This document shows, one piece after another, positions 19,179-28,236 of a DNA stretch of 64,000 bases (its first letter is position 1; each line of letters starts with the position of its first letter). Source of the DNA: Pseudoneobacillus sp052180215 (GTDB taxonomy: Bacteria > Bacillota > Bacilli > Bacillales > Cytobacillaceae); the NCBI RefSeq assembly GCF_052180215.1, contig NZ_CP197471.1, positions 96,001 through 160,000 on the forward strand. Reading direction: 5' to 3'. A model generated the notes under the pieces. That model was not told the DNA's origin. It did no database searches and saw only the letters and a list, made by a program, of their open reading frames with translations. The position numbers and the translations under genes are program-made.

Positions 19179-19202
19179 CCCCTAAAAAGGAGGTCATTAA
19201 AG

Positions 19203-20246
19203 ATGTCCAATGCCTATAAACAAGCTGGTGTTGATATAGAAGCAGGCTATGAAGCGGTAAACCGAATGAAAAAGCATGTGAAAAGAACCGTACGCCCTGA
19301 AGTAATGGGTGGACTTGGCGGATTTGGAGGCATGTTTGACCTATCAGCATGCGGCTTAAAGGAACCCGTTCTTGTTTCTGGTACAGACGGAGTGGGAACA
19401 AAGCTGAAGCTTGCCTTCGAAATGGATCGCCATGATACGGTTGGCATTGATTTGGTTGCGATGTGTGTAAATGATATTGTCGTACAGGGTGCAGAACCGC
19501 TGTATTTTTTAGATTATATTGCATGTGGTAAAGCGGAGCCAGCCAAAATTGAGTCCATTGTAAAAGGGATTTCGGAAGGCTGTGTTCAAGCAGGATGTTC
19601 GTTAATTGGCGGTGAAACAGCTGAAATGCCTGGCATGTATCAGGATGGTGAATATGATTTAGCTGGTTATGTAACCGGAGCTTGCGAGAAATCGAAACTT
19701 ATTACCGGTAATGAAATTAAGGCAGGAAATGTACTTATTGGCTTAGCTTCAAGCGGTGTTCATAGTAATGGTTATTCACTTGTTCGAAAAATAATCGAGA
19801 CCAATCAGCTTTCCTTAACCGATTTTTCAGAAGAACTAAGTGCGCCTCTTGGAGATGTACTTTTAACACCGACAAAAATTTATGTAAAATCGATCCTTCA
19901 TTTACTAAAAACATTCAAAATGAACGGTATGGCTCATATTACTGGCGGAGGATTTATTGAAAATATCCCGCGTATGCTTCCTGAAGGTTTAGGGGTGGAA
20001 ATGAAGGAAGGTAGCTGGCCAATTTTGCCGATTTTCCAATACCTACAAGAAAAGGGTCAACTAGACCGTATGGAAATGTACAATATTTTTAATATGGGAA
20101 TTGGCTTTGTGCTTGCAGTTGATGCAGAACTTGCCGAGCCCATCATGACTGCTTTACATGAACTTGGTGAACAAGCATTTGAAATAGGGGTAGTATCAGA
20201 AGAAACAGGAGTAGAATTCGTCGCTCCCAAAGAGGTTCATGTATGA
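19203..20246 (+). CDS. purM: Phosphoribosylformylglycinamidine cyclo-ligase (AIR synthetase)
   Basis: A 347-residue enzyme closing the imidazole ring (FGAM to AIR) with ATP. The N-terminus YKQAGVDIEAGYEAVNRMKK and the segments SGTDGVGTKLKLA, GGETAEMPGMY and HITGGGFIENIPRM are family hallmarks. AAGGAGG precedes the ATG. Unusually for this tightly packed operon, 320 nt of arrays and a hairpin separate it from purF. It overlaps purN by ATGA. Confidence 0.98.
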   Translation: MSNAYKQAGVDIEAGYEAVNRMKKHVKRTVRPEVMGGLGGFGGMFDLSACGLKEPVLVSGTDGVGTKLKLAFEMDRHDTVGIDLVAMCVNDIVVQGAEPLYFLDYIACGKAEPAKIESIVKGISEGCVQAGCSLIGGETAEMPGMYQDGEYDLAGYVTGACEKSKLITGNEIKAGNVLIGLASSGVHSNGYSLVRKIIETNQLSLTDFSEELSAPLGDVLLTPTKIYVKSILHLLKTFKMNGMAHITGGGFIENIPRMLPEGLGVEMKEGSWPILPIFQYLQEKGQLDRMEMYNIFNMGIGFVLAVDAELAEPIMTALHELGEQAFEIGVVSEETGVEFVAPKEVHV

Positions 20247-20848
20247 TAAAAATAGCTATTTTTGCCTCAGGCAGTGGAAGTAATTTTCAGGCCATCATTG
20301 ACAATATCCAATCTGGTTCTTTAGAGGCAGAGGTTGCGTTATTGGTATGTGATCGACCAGGTGCGTTTGTTACAGAAAGAGCAAAGCAGCACAGTATTCC
20401 TGCATTATCGATTGCTCCTAAAAATTACCCTAGTAAGGTAGAATATGAAGAGTCTATTTTAAAAGAGCTGCAAGAGAAAGAGGTAGAATTTATCGTTCTT
20501 GCCGGCTATATGAGATTAATTGGTTCTACCCTTTTGAAGGTATATGAAGGAAAAATCGTGAATATCCATCCATCCCTACTACCTGCTTTTCCTGGAAAAG
20601 ATGCCATCGGTCAAGCAATCGCTGCAAACGTGAAAATCAGTGGTGTAACGGTTCACTATGTGGATGCCGGAATGGATACCGGACCAATCATCGAGCAAGC
20701 AACGGTTTTTTTATCAGAAAATGAAACAACAGAATCACTCCAAAAGAAAATTCATGAAGTAGAACATCAACTTTATCCTACTGTCTTACAACATCTTTTT
20801 AACAAACTGGAGGAAAAAAAGGATGAGCAAAAAGCGAGCACTTATTAG
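20243..20848 (+). CDS. purN: Phosphoribosylglycinamide formyltransferase
   Basis: A 201-residue formyl-tetrahydrofolate-dependent GAR transformylase. IAIFASGSGSNFQAII (residues 3-18) forms the phosphate-binding loop; HPSLLPAFPG contains the catalytic His, and VHYVDAGMDTGPII the catalytic Asp. It overlaps purM by 4 nt and purH by 26 nt. Confidence 0.97.
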   Translation: MIKIAIFASGSGSNFQAIIDNIQSGSLEAEVALLVCDRPGAFVTERAKQHSIPALSIAPKNYPSKVEYEESILKELQEKEVEFIVLAGYMRLIGSTLLKVYEGKIVNIHPSLLPAFPGKDAIGQAIAANVKISGVTVHYVDAGMDTGPIIEQATVFLSENETTESLQKKIHEVEHQLYPTVLQHLFNKLEEKKDEQKASTY

Positions 20849-22361
20849 TGTATCCGATAAATTTGGAATTGTAGAATTTGCTAGAGGTTTAGTAGAGCTT
20901 GGCTTTGAAATCATTTCCACAGGTGGAACGAAGAAGTCATTACTAGAAAATGGCGTGCCTGTTATGGGAATTAGTGAGGTTACTCATTTTCCTGAGATTT
21001 TAGAAGGCCGTGTTAAAACTTTGCATCCATCGATTCATGGTGGCTTACTGGCTAAGCGTAATGATGAAGGTCACCAAAAGCAATTGCAAGATCATGAGAT
21101 TGACCTCATTGATATCGTTTGTGTCAATCTTTATCCATTTAAAGAAACGATTTCAAAACCTGACGTAACGGTAGAGGATGCGATTGAAAATATTGATATC
21201 GGCGGTCCTACGATGCTTCGTGCTTCTGCTAAAAATCATGAATACGTTACGGTTGTTGTGGATCCTCAAGATTACGATGTCGTTCTAGCGGAGTTAAAGC
21301 AAACGGGAGTTACAACGAAAGAAACACGTCGCCGTCTAGCTGCTAAGGTATTCAGACATACAGCAGCTTATGATGCACTTATTGCTGAATATATGACAGA
21401 GCTTGTACAAGAGGAAACTCCAGAAAAATTAACGGTTACTTATGAATTAAAGCAAAGTCTTCGTTATGGTGAAAACCCGCATCAAAAGGCTAACTTTTAC
21501 CGTAAGCCATTAGGGAAGGAGTTTTCCATTGCTTATGCAGAGCAGCTGCATGGGAAAGAGCTTTCTTATAACAATATTAATGACACGGATGCAGCTCTTC
21601 AAATTATTAAGGAATTTAAAGAACCAGCGGCAGTTGCGGTCAAGCATATGAATCCTTGCGGTGTCGGTACAGGTGAAACCATTTTAGCCGCTTTTGATAA
21701 GGCATTTGAAGCAGATCCAGTATCGATTTTTGGAGGAATTATTGCTTTAAATCGTGAAGTGGAGGCTCAAACCGCAACAAAGCTTCATGAAATCTTTCTT
21801 GAGATCATTATTGCCCCTTCTTTTTCTACTGAGGCGCTTGAAATTTTACAAGCGAAAAAGAACTTACGTTTATTAACGATTCCATTTGACGTGGAAGCAA
21901 ACCGTGAAAAGAAAATTGTTTCCGTTCAAGGTGGCTTACTCGTCCAAGAGGAAGATTACTTTACATTAGAAAATGCAGAGCAACGTGTGGTAACGAAAAG
22001 AGAGCCAACTGCAGAAGAGTGGAAAGCTTTAAAGCTAGGTTGGAAGGTTGTGAAGCATGTGAAATCGAATGCCATCGTTCTTGCTAATGAAGATATGACG
22101 GTTGGAATTGGTGCCGGACAAATGAATCGTGTCGGTGCTGCTAATATTGCGATTGAGCAAGCTGGAGAAAAAGCAACAGGTGCCATTATGGCATCAGATG
22201 CCTTCTTCCCAATGGATGATACTGTAGAAGCAGCAGCAAAAGCGGGGGTAACAGCCATCATTCAACCGGGCGGAAGCATTCGTGATGAAGATTCGATTAA
22301 AAAAGCAGATGAATATGGCATCGCTATGGTGTTTACGGGAGTAAGACATTTCAAACATTAA
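20823..22361 (+). CDS. purH: Bifunctional AICAR transformylase / IMP cyclohydrolase
   Basis: A 512-residue enzyme performing the last two steps to IMP. The N-terminal MGS-like cyclohydrolase domain shows KRALISVSDK and STGGTKKSLLENG. The C-terminal transformylase has LRYGENPHQKA, AVAVKHMNPCGVG (Lys-His catalytic pair) and SDAFFPMDDTVEAAA. GGAGG precedes the ATG inside the purN end. Confidence 0.98.
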   Translation: MSKKRALISVSDKFGIVEFARGLVELGFEIISTGGTKKSLLENGVPVMGISEVTHFPEILEGRVKTLHPSIHGGLLAKRNDEGHQKQLQDHEIDLIDIVCVNLYPFKETISKPDVTVEDAIENIDIGGPTMLRASAKNHEYVTVVVDPQDYDVVLAELKQTGVTTKETRRRLAAKVFRHTAAYDALIAEYMTELVQEETPEKLTVTYELKQSLRYGENPHQKANFYRKPLGKEFSIAYAEQLHGKELSYNNINDTDAALQIIKEFKEPAAVAVKHMNPCGVGTGETILAAFDKAFEADPVSIFGGIIALNREVEAQTATKLHEIFLEIIIAPSFSTEALEILQAKKNLRLLTIPFDVEANREKKIVSVQGGLLVQEEDYFTLENAEQRVVTKREPTAEEWKALKLGWKVVKHVKSNAIVLANEDMTVGIGAGQMNRVGAANIAIEQAGEKATGAIMASDAFFPMDDTVEAAAKAGVTAIIQPGGSIRDEDSIKKADEYGIAMVFTGVRHFKH

Positions 22362-22379
22362 AATAGTGGGGTGTTCGGC

Positions 22380-23657
22380 TTGAAAGTTCTAGTCATAGGA
22401 AGAGGCGGCCGTGAGCATGCCATTTGTCATAAATTTTCTAAAAGTGCCATGGTGGAAAAAGTATTTGTTGCACCAGGCAATCTAGGCATGAGTGATGTAG
22501 CAGAACTAGTAGGTATTGATGAAACGAATCATGCTGAACTTGTTCAATTTGCTAAAGAAAATGGGATTGGATTAACCTTTGTTGGTCCTGAAATGCCGCT
22601 GCTTGCTGGCCTGGCAGACTTATTTTTGGCCGAGGGGCTAAAAGTGTTTGGCCCTTCTCAAAAAGCAGCATTAATTGAAGGCAGCAAATCATTTGCCAAA
22701 GATTTAATGAAAAAATACAGCATTCCAACAGCCTGCTATGAGGTGTTTTCGGACTATTCTTCAGCTGCTCAATATGTGGAAGAAAAGGGTGCCCCGATTG
22801 TCATTAAAGCCGATGGACTTGCTGCAGGTAAGGGTGTTGTAGTGGCAATGACAAAGGAAGAGGCACTTGAAGCTTTAAGAGAGATGTTGATGGAACAAAA
22901 GTTTGGGTCTTCTTCAGCTTCCGTTGTCATCGAAGAATTTTTACAAGGGGAAGAATTTTCTCTGATGGCGTTTGTGAATGGTCATCAAGTTACTCCATTA
23001 GAGATTGCTCAGGATCATAAACGTGCCTTTGATAACGATTTAGGCCCAAATACGGGTGGTATGGGTGCGTATTCACCTGTTCCGCAAATACCGAGTGAAG
23101 CAGTAAATATGGCCATAGAAAAAATACTGAAGCCAACAGCTGCAGCATTAGTTCAAGAAGATAGAAGTTTTTGCGGAGTGCTTTACGCCGGTTTAATTTT
23201 AACTTCGGATGGTCCTAAAGTCATTGAATTTAATGCTCGTTTTGGAGACCCGGAGACCCAGGTTATCCTGCCAAGAATGAATTCAGATCTTTTAGAGGTT
23301 CTTTTACACGTGTTGGATGGTAAAGCTGTGACTATTGATTGGGACCCTTCGCCTGTGGTAGGAGTAGTGTTAGCGGCTAAAGGCTATCCGGGAGAATTAG
23401 TTTCCAAAGGTGAAACATTTACTATTCCTAGCTTAGAAAATGATATACAAATGTATCATGCAGGAACAAACCAATCTTCAGAGGGCAGCTGGATCATCAA
23501 TGGAGGCCGTGTCATTTTGGCTGCAGCAAAAGGAAGCACTTTGCCTGAGGCCCAGCAAGCCGTTTATCAGTATTTAGCCCAAACCGAATGGAATGGCTTA
23601 TTTTACAGAAACGATATTGGCCAAAAAGCTATCGCGCACGTCTCCGTGACTTCCTAA
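22380..23657 (+). CDS. purD: Phosphoribosylamine--glycine ligase (GAR synthetase)
   Basis: A 425-residue ATP-grasp ligase joining phosphoribosylamine and glycine. It starts (M)KVLVIGRGGREHA; ATP-grasp segments are VIKADGLAAGKGVVVA and IEFNARFGDPETQVILPR. The TTG at 22380 is preferred, with GTGGGGTG six nt upstream; GTG at 22371 is in frame and would add three residues. It is the last gene of the operon, and its 3' end overlaps a small convergent ORF. Confidence 0.95.
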   Translation: MKVLVIGRGGREHAICHKFSKSAMVEKVFVAPGNLGMSDVAELVGIDETNHAELVQFAKENGIGLTFVGPEMPLLAGLADLFLAEGLKVFGPSQKAALIEGSKSFAKDLMKKYSIPTACYEVFSDYSSAAQYVEEKGAPIVIKADGLAAGKGVVVAMTKEEALEALREMLMEQKFGSSSASVVIEEFLQGEEFSLMAFVNGHQVTPLEIAQDHKRAFDNDLGPNTGGMGAYSPVPQIPSEAVNMAIEKILKPTAAALVQEDRSFCGVLYAGLILTSDGPKVIEFNARFGDPETQVILPRMNSDLLEVLLHVLDGKAVTIDWDPSPVVGVVLAAKGYPGELVSKGETFTIPSLENDIQMYHAGTNQSSEGSWIINGGRVILAAAKGSTLPEAQQAVYQYLAQTEWNGLFYRNDIGQKAIAHVSVTS

Positions 23658-23739
23658 TATACACATAAGAAATAGCGACAATACCGCCAATCAGCGAAAT
23701 AAGAACAAAAGACATATCAGAAATATACTCCCAGAACAT
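23629..23739 (-). CDS. Small single-pass membrane protein, 36 aa
   Basis: Encodes MFWEYISDMSFVLISLIGGI followed by VAISYVYIR and a basic tail KSRRRAR. It has one hydrophobic segment at about residues 10-29, with the basic tail predicted inside the cell. TAGGAGTG lies about 10 nt before the ATG. The last 29 nt overlap the purD 3' end on the other strand. It is too short for most gene callers; hydrophobicity and the ribosome binding site support it. Function unknown. Confidence 0.6.
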   Translation of the reverse strand: MFWEYISDMSFVLISLIGGIVAISYVYIRKSRRRAR

Positions 23740-23763
23740 AAAATCATCACTCCTAAATAATTT

Positions 23764-23818
23764 AATCCTTTAAAGCACTGGGGGTCAGACCCCCGGTGCT
23801 TTAAATTGTTAAAGCGGT
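23764..23818. repeat. GGGGTCAGACCCC palindromic element B
   Basis: TAAAGCACTGGGGGTC pairs with GACCCCCGGTGCTTTA around the centre at 23786-23787. It is followed by TTGTTAAAGCGGTGG, the half-flank seen in the other copies. It lies between two minus-strand small genes, downstream of purD. Confidence 0.87.
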
Positions 23819-23839
23819 GGTGAATAAATATTAGCTTGA

Positions 23840-24109
23840 TTAGCTTGGGTTGTAAGGCAGGATGTTGTTGGTTTTATTTTGATTGCCGTCACCGTCGTTT
23901 TTATCTTGCATGCGTTCGCAAACATCGGTAAGCGGGCAATAGCGTAAAATACCCTCCCCGACTTTCATTGCCCCCATAAGGGCCATAAATAAATAAGAAT
24001 CTCTCCATGGGTGTTTCACTAGTTTAGAGGTACTCCAAGCCAAAACGGTTAATCCGCAAGTAATACGTATTAAAGCGTTGATAATACCGATATTTGGTTT
24101 AACATTCAT
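23840..24109 (-). CDS. DUF2892 / YgaP-like small membrane protein
   Basis: An 89-residue protein starting MNVKPNIGIINALIRITCGL; the DUF2892 pattern is an N-P-(N)IG start, one amphipathic helix, a second helix (LFMALMGAMKVGEGI) and the closing CPLTDVCER motif. The start is set by AAGGAG 8 nt upstream. Membrane-associated, function unknown. Two cysteines in CPLTDVC could be redox-active or bind metal, but this is not established. Confidence 0.85.
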   Translation of the reverse strand: MNVKPNIGIINALIRITCGLTVLAWSTSKLVKHPWRDSYLFMALMGAMKVGEGILRYCPLTDVCERMQDKNDGDGNQNKTNNILPYNPS

Positions 24110-24264
24110 TTTTAACTCTCCTTTCAAAATTTTTTACAATTTCATTCCAACTCTTTAGTGCGTTAAACGGTAAAATATGTTACGATAATTAACATGAATG
24201 AAAGTGCTTACATTTAACAGACCATATACTAAATAGATATCCTACAACGAGAGGAGAGAATGTT

Positions 24265-26010
24265 ATGCTAGAGCAGCGGTATCGATGGAAAAATAAACAA
24301 ATTCGCGAGCACATTGCTGTGCTGGACGGTACACTTGCTCCAACCATGCTATTAAAAAATGCCAAATACTTAAATCAAGTTTTTCGCCAATGGATGCGAG
24401 CGAATATTTGGATTTATGATGATCGAATTGTGTACGTGGGAGAAAAGCTCCCCGAAAATGTACAAGGCTGCGAAGTAGTAGATTGTACAAATGAATGTTT
24501 AGTTCCGGGATATATTGAACCCCATGCACATCCTTTTCAACTATATAATCCCCAATCCTTTGCCAAATATGCATCACAGTACGGGACAACAACCTTAATC
24601 AATGATAATATGGCTTTGGTATTACAATTAGATAAAAAGGAAGCGTTTTCACTCTTGGGTGAATTACGAAATAATCCCGTCACCATGTATTGGTGGTGCC
24701 GTTTTGATGGACAAACAGAAGTCATAGATGAGGAAAGCCTTTTTTCCCATAGTAATGTGAAATCATGGTTAGAGCATGATGCGGTTTTACAAGGGGGAGA
24801 ACTCACAGGCTGGCCGAAGCTATTAGCTGGCGACGATATGATGCTTCATTGGATACAAGAAACGAAGCGGATGAGAAAGCAAATCGAGGGTCATTTTCCA
24901 GGTGCATCAGAAAAAACATTAGCCAAAATGATGTTATTTGGTGCTGATTGTGACCATGAATCGATGACAGGCCAAGATATATTTAATCGATTAATGCAAG
25001 GGTATACCGTTTCTCTTCGTTATTCATCGATTCGTCCAGATTTGCCATTTTTATTAGACGAAATGAAACGAATGAACATAACGGCTTATGACAAAATGAT
25101 TTTTACAACAGATGGTTCTTCTGCCTCTTTCCATGAACAGGGAGTTATTGATCATATGATTCGAATGGCGATTGAAAAAGGAGTCCCATTGATTGATGCC
25201 TACAATATGGGAACCATTAATATTGCCCGCTATTACAATATCGAATACCTTCACGGAAATATTGCAACTGGACGTGTAGCCAATATCAATTTCTTAGAAG
25301 ATGAGATGAATCCAACTCCAAAATCAGTACTGGCTAAAGGACGTTGGGTGAAGAAGGATGGAATGGCCATTACGGATCCAATGGATGCTATTCAATGGGA
25401 CAAACATGGGTTTAAACCACTTCAATTGGATTGGGATTTAACGCTTGATGATATGCAGTTCTCCATGCCTTTTGGAATTCAGATGGAAAATGCCGTTATC
25501 ACAAAGCCATATTCCATTAACATTGATTTATCCCCAGATGTATTAGCGGATACACATGATGAAAGTTATTTTATGCTGGTGGATCGACATGGGAAATGGC
25601 GAATTAATACAATGTTAAAAGGCTTTGCAAACCGAGTTTCCGGATTAGCAAGTTCTTTTTCGAACACAGGAGACTTAATATTAATTGGAAAAAGTAAGCA
25701 AGATATGATAAAGGCGTTTCAGCGATTGAAGGAAATGGGTGGCGGAATCGTACTTGTTGAAAATAACGAAATTCTAGCAGAAATACCTTTACCACTTGCA
25801 GGCGTAATGTCCGACTTACCGGTAGAAGACATTATTGAACGTGAAAAACTACTCCTTGTCCATTTACAAGAGAGAGGCTATCATTTCAGTGATCCTATTT
25901 ATTCCTTATTATTCTTTTCATCAACGCATTTACCATATATTCGAATCACACAACAGGGGATCTATGATGTCATGAATAAAATGATACTCTTTCCATCGAT
26001 AATGCGTTAA
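24265..26010 (+). CDS. yerA: Adenine deaminase-like amidohydrolase (YerA)
   Basis: A 581-residue amidohydrolase-superfamily protein resembling adenine deaminases, which turn adenine into hypoxanthine and ammonia. Metal-binding HxH is in PGYIEPHAHP (about residues 83-92); further ligands are plausible in FGADCDHES and FTTDGSS. The C-terminal 200 residues match the adenine deaminase C-terminal domain. The sequence differs clearly from Ade proper, so the substrate is uncertain. Its place after the pur operon and before yerB-yerC matches B. subtilis. Confidence 0.9.
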   Translation: MLEQRYRWKNKQIREHIAVLDGTLAPTMLLKNAKYLNQVFRQWMRANIWIYDDRIVYVGEKLPENVQGCEVVDCTNECLVPGYIEPHAHPFQLYNPQSFAKYASQYGTTTLINDNMALVLQLDKKEAFSLLGELRNNPVTMYWWCRFDGQTEVIDEESLFSHSNVKSWLEHDAVLQGGELTGWPKLLAGDDMMLHWIQETKRMRKQIEGHFPGASEKTLAKMMLFGADCDHESMTGQDIFNRLMQGYTVSLRYSSIRPDLPFLLDEMKRMNITAYDKMIFTTDGSSASFHEQGVIDHMIRMAIEKGVPLIDAYNMGTINIARYYNIEYLHGNIATGRVANINFLEDEMNPTPKSVLAKGRWVKKDGMAITDPMDAIQWDKHGFKPLQLDWDLTLDDMQFSMPFGIQMENAVITKPYSINIDLSPDVLADTHDESYFMLVDRHGKWRINTMLKGFANRVSGLASSFSNTGDLILIGKSKQDMIKAFQRLKEMGGGIVLVENNEILAEIPLPLAGVMSDLPVEDIIEREKLLLVHLQERGYHFSDPIYSLLFFSSTHLPYIRITQQGIYDVMNKMILFPSIMR

Positions 26011-26122
26011 AATATAAAAGTAAATTAAAAAACGGAAGTGTTTTCCAAACTAAATCAACTAACCAAAGACTGAGACAACATGTGAGTAAACCGACACCGG
26101 TTAAAATAGGGGGAGTTTACTT

Positions 26123-27181
26123 TTGAAGCATATTAGATGGATAGCAATAGGACTAGCATTAGTTGCGCTTATGGCTGGTTGTACAAAAGAGGAACAAACT
26201 TCAAAGCCAGTCAAAGAACAACCAAAGCAAGAGGAACCAAAGCAAACGGAACCGGAACAAGAAAAGGAATATCCTTATACGTATCCTTTGACTGGAATAG
26301 GTTCAGATGTAGAAGTGGATGACCGAGCTGTGGCTGTGATGATTAATAACCATCCAAAAGCAAGGCCGCAATCTGGAATCCAAAAGGCAGATTTGGTTTA
26401 TGAACTTCTTGCTGAAGGCGATGTGACAAGATTTCTTGCCGTTTTTCAAAGTGAAAAACCTGAAAGAATTGGTCCTGTTAGAAGTGCAAGAGATTATTAT
26501 ATCGAGCTTGCAAAGGGTTTGAAAGGTCTTTATGTTGCGCATGGGTACAGCCCTGAAGCCAAACAAATGCTTCAATCAGGTTATATTGATAACCTAAATG
26601 GCATGCAATATGACGGAACTCTGTTCAAACGCTCAAAGGACAGAAAGGCACCACATAATTCCTATATCAGTTATGAGAATATCTTGAAGGGTGCCGAAAA
26701 GAATAACATTTCGATGAAGGGCCAACCACCAGCCTACCATTTTTACAAAAAAGAAGATTTAGCTAATTTACAAGGAAAAGAGGCTAAGTCGATTATGGTG
26801 TCTTATTTTTCAAGTGATTTATTTAATGTCATCTACCAATATGATGACTCATTAGAAAAATATAAACGCTTTTCGAACGGTGAACAAACTATTGATTTCG
26901 ACAGCAAGGATCCGGTCCTTTTAGATAATATCTTTATTGTAGAAATGCAGCATAAATTTATTGATTCATATGGTCGTAGGGAAATTAATCTCACTTCAGG
27001 TGGAAAAGGCTATCTACTTCAAAAAGGAAAATTAAAAGAAGTTACATGGAAAAATGTGGACGGGCTAATCGTTCCGTTTGAAAATGATGTAGAAGCATTA
27101 ATGGTACCTGGAAAGACATGGATTAATGTCATTCCAACTGACCAAGGACTTCAAAAATCAATATCAATCGAAAATAATTAA
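26123..27181 (+). CDS. yerB: DUF3048 lipoprotein YerB
   Basis: A 352-residue lipoprotein: signal peptide with lipobox LMAGC (Cys at residue 20), then a Lys/Glu/Pro/Gln-rich linker, then the DUF3048 domain (VMINNHPKARPQSGIQKAD, IGPVRSARDYY). TTG start with GGGGGAG upstream. Anchored on the outside of the membrane; molecular function unknown. Confidence 0.93.
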   Translation: MKHIRWIAIGLALVALMAGCTKEEQTSKPVKEQPKQEEPKQTEPEQEKEYPYTYPLTGIGSDVEVDDRAVAVMINNHPKARPQSGIQKADLVYELLAEGDVTRFLAVFQSEKPERIGPVRSARDYYIELAKGLKGLYVAHGYSPEAKQMLQSGYIDNLNGMQYDGTLFKRSKDRKAPHNSYISYENILKGAEKNNISMKGQPPAYHFYKKEDLANLQGKEAKSIMVSYFSSDLFNVIYQYDDSLEKYKRFSNGEQTIDFDSKDPVLLDNIFIVEMQHKFIDSYGRREINLTSGGKGYLLQKGKLKEVTWKNVDGLIVPFENDVEALMVPGKTWINVIPTDQGLQKSISIENN

Positions 27182-27204
27182 TTCATATTAAAGGGGTAAA
27201 GTAT

Positions 27205-27519
27205 ATGCAAATTGATAAATTAAGAGGAAAAGAACTAGATCAATTATTTAAGGCAATTTTATCGCTTAAAGATCTAGATGAATGCTATCGATTTTTCGAT
27301 GATTTAGCAACCATTAATGAAATTCAATCATTAGCACAGCGTTTAGAAGTGGCACGTATGCTTCGTGAAGGAAAGACCTATCATAAAATTGAAACAGAAA
27401 CAGGAGCAAGTACAGCAACGATTTCACGTGTAAAGCGTTGTTTAAACTATGGTAATGATGCCTATGAAATGGCATTAGACCGTATTAAAGAAGAACAAAC
27501 AACAGCAACTGAGGAATAA
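27205..27519 (+). CDS. yerC: TrpR/YerC-family DNA-binding protein
   Basis: A 104-residue all-helical protein of the TrpR superfamily. A helix-turn-helix is visible in GKTYHKIETETGASTATISR (residues 51-70), preceded by LAQRLEVARML. The family regulates unknown targets; the tryptophan-binding role is not implied. AAAGGGG precedes the ATG. It ends in a clear terminator, closing a yerB-yerC unit. Confidence 0.93.
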   Translation: MQIDKLRGKELDQLFKAILSLKDLDECYRFFDDLATINEIQSLAQRLEVARMLREGKTYHKIETETGASTATISRVKRCLNYGNDAYEMALDRIKEEQTTATEE

Positions 27520-27530
27520 TAAGTCAATAA

Positions 27531-27567
27531 AGGCTGGCTACTTAATGAGGTAGCTAGCTTTTTTTTG
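27531..27567 (+). terminator. yerC terminator
   Basis: AGGCTGGCTAC / GTAGCTAGCTT with an 8-nt loop and two G-T pairs, followed by eight T. Confidence 0.9.
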
Positions 27568-27598
27568 AATTTGTTTCGATTAAATATCACCTGTCCTC

Positions 27599-28008
27599 AT
27601 GATGGACAATTTTTGAGAAGAAGTCGAGTAGTTTTGTCCATCATCGAGTTAATGATGGACATTTTTAAAAAGAAAGCGAATGGTTTTGTCCATCATCGAA
27701 TTAATGATGGACATTTTTAAAAAGAAAGCGAATGGTTTTGTCCATCATCGAATTAATGATGGACATTTTTAAAAAGAAAGCGAGTGGTTTTGTCCATCAT
27801 CGAGTTAATGATGGACATTTTTAAAAAGAAAGCGAATGGTTTTGTCCATCATCGAGTTAATGATGGACATTTTTAAAAAGAAAGCGAGTAGTTTTGTCCA
27901 TCGTCGAGTACATGATGGACAATTTTAAAAAGAAGTCGAATGGTTTTGTCCATCATCGAATTAATGATGGCCAATTTTGAGTGAAGAAGGCATGTAGTTT
28001 TGCCCATC
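27599..28008. repeat. Eight-fold 52-nt hairpin tandem array
   Basis: GATGGAC heads occur at 27601, 27654, 27706, 27758, 27810, 27862, 27914 and 27966: one 53-nt step, then 52-nt steps. Each unit holds ATGATGGACA, about 26 nt of A-rich loop and TGTCCATCAT, so each can form a 9-10-bp hairpin. Internal units are almost identical; the first and last are diverged. No gene is present in 27520-28236. Confidence 0.95.
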
Positions 28009-28104
28009 AAGAGATTGGAATTTCTTTAATCTTGTCATTATTAATAGAAACTATTTATGAAAGTGATTCTTCAATAAATGGTACATTTTTACTTCTGTTT
28101 GTTT

Positions 28105-28133
28105 TTGTTTGTCCTCTGTACAAATGCTATAAT
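28105..28133 (+). promoter_or_regulatory. Putative SigA promoter of pcrB
   Basis: TTGTTT, a 17-bp spacer and a perfect TATAAT at 28128-28133, about 100 nt before the pcrB ATG and after the 52-nt array. Confidence 0.6.
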
Positions 28134-28236
28134 GGTTGAATGGAATAATGTGAAATGTTTTTCCCATGCTTTTGATAAAAGTAGCTATCCATTACTTTTA
28201 TAAAAGATGAGTGGGATTTGATAGGAGGCGTAACGT

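Noticed and set aside
18821..19524. Minus-strand frames encoding seven-residue repeats such as WFINR and FYLTN
   Set aside because: The 21-nt arrays automatically give heptad repeats in every frame. The variable tails change amino acids freely and there is no start signal, so coding is not supported.
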